From NCBI GenBank assembly GCA_034408685.1, contig JAWXCP010000193.1:1-37613 (forward strand): a stretch of 37,613 nucleotides of DNA, written 5' to 3'. The DNA is from JANXVY01 sp034408685. Lineage in GTDB: Bacteria; Pseudomonadota; Alphaproteobacteria; Rhizobiales; Hyphomicrobiaceae. Below, piece by piece: positions 35,255 through 37,613 of the stretch (position 1 is the first letter of the stretch; the number at the start of each line of letters is the position of its first letter). The translations under genes and the position numbers were made by a program. The notes beneath the pieces were generated by a model. The model did no database searches. It saw only the letters and a program-made list of their open reading frames with translations, and was not told where the DNA came from.

Positions 35255-36363
35255 GCAAATCTGCCAACGAGCGTGGCGGCTCACTCTACGGTGTTGCACG
35301 GGCCGTGCTGTTCGCCCTGCCGCCGGAAGACGCCCATGAACTCGTGCTGAAAGGCCTCGAAAATGGCATCTACGCCAAAGATTTCGGCACCCCCGATCGA
35401 CGCCTGACCCAGACCATCGCTGGCTTGGCATTCGAAAACCCGGTCGGTATCGCTGCTGGCTTCGACAAAGATGCACGCGTGCCCGACGCCGTCCTCGCCC
35501 TCGGCTGCGGCTTTGCCGAGATCGGCACGGTGACGCCGCTCGCACAAACCGGCAACCCGCAGCCGCGATTGTTCCGCCTCGTGCCGGAGCGCGCTCTGAT
35601 CAACCGGCTTGGCTTCAACAACGCTGGCCACGACGCCGCGCGCACCCGGCTGGAGCGTCGCGCTGGCCGCCCGGGCATCGTCGGCGTCAACGTCGGCGCC
35701 AACCAGATGAGCGCCGACCGGATTGCCGATTATGTTCGAGGGATCGAGGCGTTCTACGGGCTCGCGTCATATTTCATGGTCAACATTTCGTCGCCGAATA
35801 CGACCGGCCTGCGCAAACTGCAGGACCCAGCCAACCTCGATGAACTGCTGTCGCGGGTCATGTCGGCCCGAAAGGCGCGCGTCGATCGAGGCGAACCGTC
35901 GCGTCCAGTGTTCGTCAAGATCGCGCCCGACATCGCCGACGACGACATCGGTCCGGTCTGTCAGCAACTCATGGTCCACGCCGTGGACGGCATCGCCGTG
36001 TCGAATACGACGCTGTCGCGCGCGGGCGTCCAGGGTAAGCTGTCACGCGAGGGCGGTGGCTTGTCGGGTCCGCCGCTGTTTGAACGTTCGACGATCATGC
36101 TTGCCCGCGTCTACCGCGAAACCGGCGGACGGGTGCCGCTGATCGGGATCGGCGGCGTCGACAGCGGCGAGACCGCGTTGGCCAAGATCGAGGCGGGCGC
36201 CAGCCTTGTTCAACTCTACACCGGGCTCGTCTACGAGGGACCCGGATTAATCGGCCGGATCAAGCGCCAACTGGCTGATGCCGTGGCCACGGCCGGTGTC
36301 GCCTCGATCACTGAACTGATCGGGCGCCGGTCCGAAGCCTGGGCGGCCAAGCCGCTGCCGTGA
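35251..36363 (+). CDS. pyrD: Dihydroorotate dehydrogenase, quinone-dependent (class 2)
   Basis: Oxidises dihydroorotate to orotate in pyrimidine synthesis, passing electrons to quinone at the inner membrane. 370 residues. The N-terminal helices (LYGVARAVLFALPPEDAHEL) and NRLGFNNAG are class 2 traits. FMN site: NPVGIAAGFDKDA, VTPLAQTGNPQPRLFRL. Catalytic Ser in VNISSPNTTGL. Then VFVKIAPDI, DGIAVSNTT, LSGPPLF and PLIGIGGVDSG, and LVQLYTGLVYEGP for phosphate binding. Overlaps the DUF952 stop by four bases. Confidence 0.98.
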   Translation: MSKSANERGGSLYGVARAVLFALPPEDAHELVLKGLENGIYAKDFGTPDRRLTQTIAGLAFENPVGIAAGFDKDARVPDAVLALGCGFAEIGTVTPLAQTGNPQPRLFRLVPERALINRLGFNNAGHDAARTRLERRAGRPGIVGVNVGANQMSADRIADYVRGIEAFYGLASYFMVNISSPNTTGLRKLQDPANLDELLSRVMSARKARVDRGEPSRPVFVKIAPDIADDDIGPVCQQLMVHAVDGIAVSNTTLSRAGVQGKLSREGGGLSGPPLFERSTIMLARVYRETGGRVPLIGIGGVDSGETALAKIEAGASLVQLYTGLVYEGPGLIGRIKRQLADAVATAGVASITELIGRRSEAWAAKPLP

Positions 36364-36407
36364 CCATCGCTCGCAGCACTAGCATTTGAACGAAGGACCA
36401 CTGCCGC

Positions 36408-37301
36408 GTGACCCGCACAATCCCGATCCTGACACAGATGCCGCAGACCGCGCGCGCGCGTCGCGCTTGGTTTGTCGACATCTGGGGCGTGATGCACGAC
36501 GGCGTGCGACCGTTCACAGCGGCCGTTTCTGCCTGCCAGGCTTTCCGCAAAGCTGGCGGCTGCGTCGTTCTGGTATCGAACGCGCCGCGTCCGGCCGGCG
36601 CCGTTGCTGCTCAACTCGACCGGCTAGGCGTCGCCAGCGATGGCTACGATGCGATTCTGACGTCGGGCGACATCGCCCGCGAACTGGTTTCAGCTTATGC
36701 TGGCAGAACAGTACTCCACGTCGGCCCCGAGCGGGATCGTCCGCTATTTGACGGGCTCGACGTCACCGCCACGTCGGCGTGGCCGAGCCGTAGCGCGGAA
36801 CATCCCCATGACGTCGCGGCAATCGTTTGCACCGGCCTTACTGATGACGAACGCGAGACGGCGGAGGACTATCGCGTCCGCCTTGCGCCTATGGCCGCGC
36901 TCGGCGTGGCAATGGTCTGCGCGAACCCAGACTTGACGGTCGAGCGCGGTGGTCGGCTAATCCCGTGCGCCGGGGCCGTGGCGGCGGTCTACGAGGGATC
37001 GGGTGGCGCTGTGACGTATGCGGGAAAACCGTATCTGCCGATCTACGAAGCCGCACAGAGGCGGGCGGAACAGCTGTGCGGAGCCGCGCTTGCCAAGAGC
37101 GCAATCCTCGCCATTGGCGACGGTATCCGTACCGACATCGATGGCGCGGCGCGATTCGGGATCGAGAGCGTGTTCATCGCCAGCGCTGTGTCGATGGGTG
37201 ACCGGGCATTTGGTGCCGAGGCACTCGCGGACGTGTTTCATTCGAGACACGGGCCGGAGCACGGACAGCCAATCGCGGCGATGGCCGAGCTGAGATGGTA
37301 A
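36408..37301 (+). CDS. HAD-IIA family hydrolase (TIGR01459-like)
   Basis: 297 residues from GTG 36408, with GAAGGA about 11 bases upstream. HAD superfamily: nucleophile Asp in WFVDIWGVMHDG near residue 26, motif II Ser in LVSNAPRPAG, motif III Lys in TYAGKPYLPIYEAA, and motif IV acidic residues in AIGDGIRTDIDGAARFG. The large cap between motifs II and III makes it class IIA, like NagD and p-nitrophenylphosphatase. Probable cytoplasmic phosphatase of unknown substrate. It follows pyrD by 44 bases in the same direction. Confidence 0.93.
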   Translation: MTRTIPILTQMPQTARARRAWFVDIWGVMHDGVRPFTAAVSACQAFRKAGGCVVLVSNAPRPAGAVAAQLDRLGVASDGYDAILTSGDIARELVSAYAGRTVLHVGPERDRPLFDGLDVTATSAWPSRSAEHPHDVAAIVCTGLTDDERETAEDYRVRLAPMAALGVAMVCANPDLTVERGGRLIPCAGAVAAVYEGSGGAVTYAGKPYLPIYEAAQRRAEQLCGAALAKSAILAIGDGIRTDIDGAARFGIESVFIASAVSMGDRAFGAEALADVFHSRHGPEHGQPIAAMAELRW

Positions 37302-37307
37302 GCAAAC

Positions 37308-37338
37308 AAAAAAGCCGCCAGGACAGTGCCCGGCGGCT
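37308..37338 (-). terminator. Intrinsic terminator, minus strand
   Basis: Read on the minus strand it is AGCCGCC, a 12-base loop with a possible inner GG/CC pair, GGCGGCT, then TTTTT. A strong stem with a T-run. It points to a minus-strand gene to the right of the window, convergent with the HAD gene. Confidence 0.85.
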
Positions 37339-37366
37339 GATTTCGCGGATCGTCGGACACGTCGTA

Positions 37367-37613
37367 CGCGACCTTAGCGCGCGTAGAGCGCGACCTTAGC
37401 GCGAGTAGAGCGCGACCTTAGCGCGAGTAGAACGCGACCTTAGCGCGAGTAGAACGCGACCTTAGCGCGAGTAGAACGCGACCTTAGCGCGCGTAGAACG
37501 CGACCTTAGCGCGCGTAGAACGCGACCTTAGCGCGAGTAGAACGCGACCTTAGCGCGAGTAGAACGCGACCTTAGCGCGAGTAGAACGCGACCTTAGCGC
37601 GAGTAGAACGCGA
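37367..37613. repeat. 22-bp tandem repeat array, cut by window end
   Basis: Eleven full units of 22 bases (consensus CGCGACCTTAGCGCGAGTAG + AA) and five bases of a twelfth, head to tail with no spacers. Units differ only at two positions: the base before GTAG is A or C (C in units 1, 6 and 7), and units 1-2 end AG instead of AA. Because 22 is not a multiple of three, every unit shifts the frame, and stop codons occur in all six frames. It lies between a minus-strand terminator and the window end, so it may be the 3' untranslated part of a minus-strand gene to the right. Confidence 0.97.

Noticed and set aside
37367..37613. CRISPR array
   Set aside because: Units abut without unique spacers, so it is a plain tandem repeat.

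Overview
The window is high-GC DNA from an alphaproteobacterium, most likely of the order Hyphomicrobiales (Rhizobiales). The main clue is the left-hand block argS - SPOR protein - nagZ - scpA - scpB, a typical chromosomal order in that group. The DUF952-pyrD pair and the TIGR01459-type HAD gene on the right also fit. The genus cannot be fixed by reading alone. No rRNA, tRNA or CRISPR array is visible.

Layout. (1) 1-6.9 kb: core genes for arginyl-tRNA synthesis, septal peptidoglycan binding, peptidoglycan recycling and chromosome condensation. (2) 6.8-9.35 kb: a LysR regulator and an exported beta-propeller protein, bracketed by two 124-bp direct repeats that duplicate the last 30 or so codons and the first 30 bases of downstream sequence of scpB. 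(3) 9.36-10.8 kb: a minus-strand group of three small unknown genes, two of them exported tandem paralogs, next to a decayed transposase that is hidden by a nonsense codon, a frameshift and a deletion. (4) 11.0-18.9 kb: a surface-glycan cluster with four GT4 glycosyltransferases, an asparagine-synthase-type amidotransferase and a UDP-glucuronate decarboxylase. (5) 19.2-22.7 kb: a metallophosphoesterase-like protein divergent from a phosphonate-type ABC importer (phnD-phnE-phnC), with two perfect inverted repeats between them. (6) 22.8-23.5 kb: a Phd/PemK-type toxin-antitoxin pair. (7) 23.8-26.9 kb: DNA polymerase I, whose 3'-5' exonuclease domain has lost all four catalytic carboxylates. (8) 26.9-31.3 kb: a receiver protein plus a TadG-like protein, divergent from a hybrid histidine kinase. 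(9) 31.3-37.3 kb: a CNT nucleoside transporter, a DUF262/DUF1524 (GmrSD-like) protein, a DUF952 protein, pyrD and a HAD hydrolase. (10) 37.3-37.6 kb: a minus-strand intrinsic terminator, then an array of 22-bp tandem repeats that runs off the window.

How the genes work together. The glycan cluster probably builds and amidates a cell-surface polysaccharide containing xylose or a related sugar; no flippase or polymerase is in view. The phn genes form a tightly coupled importer operon facing the metallophosphoesterase gene. The kinase (HisKA, HATPase, receiver, HPt) and the divergent receiver protein look like one phosphorelay, and the receiver gene is joined to the tadG-like gene by a 4-base gap. 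The strongest points for a second look are the proofreading-dead DNA polymerase I, the scpB-tail repeats, the altered metal site in the phosphoesterase and the 22-bp array. I saw no clear, entirely new multi-gene system.
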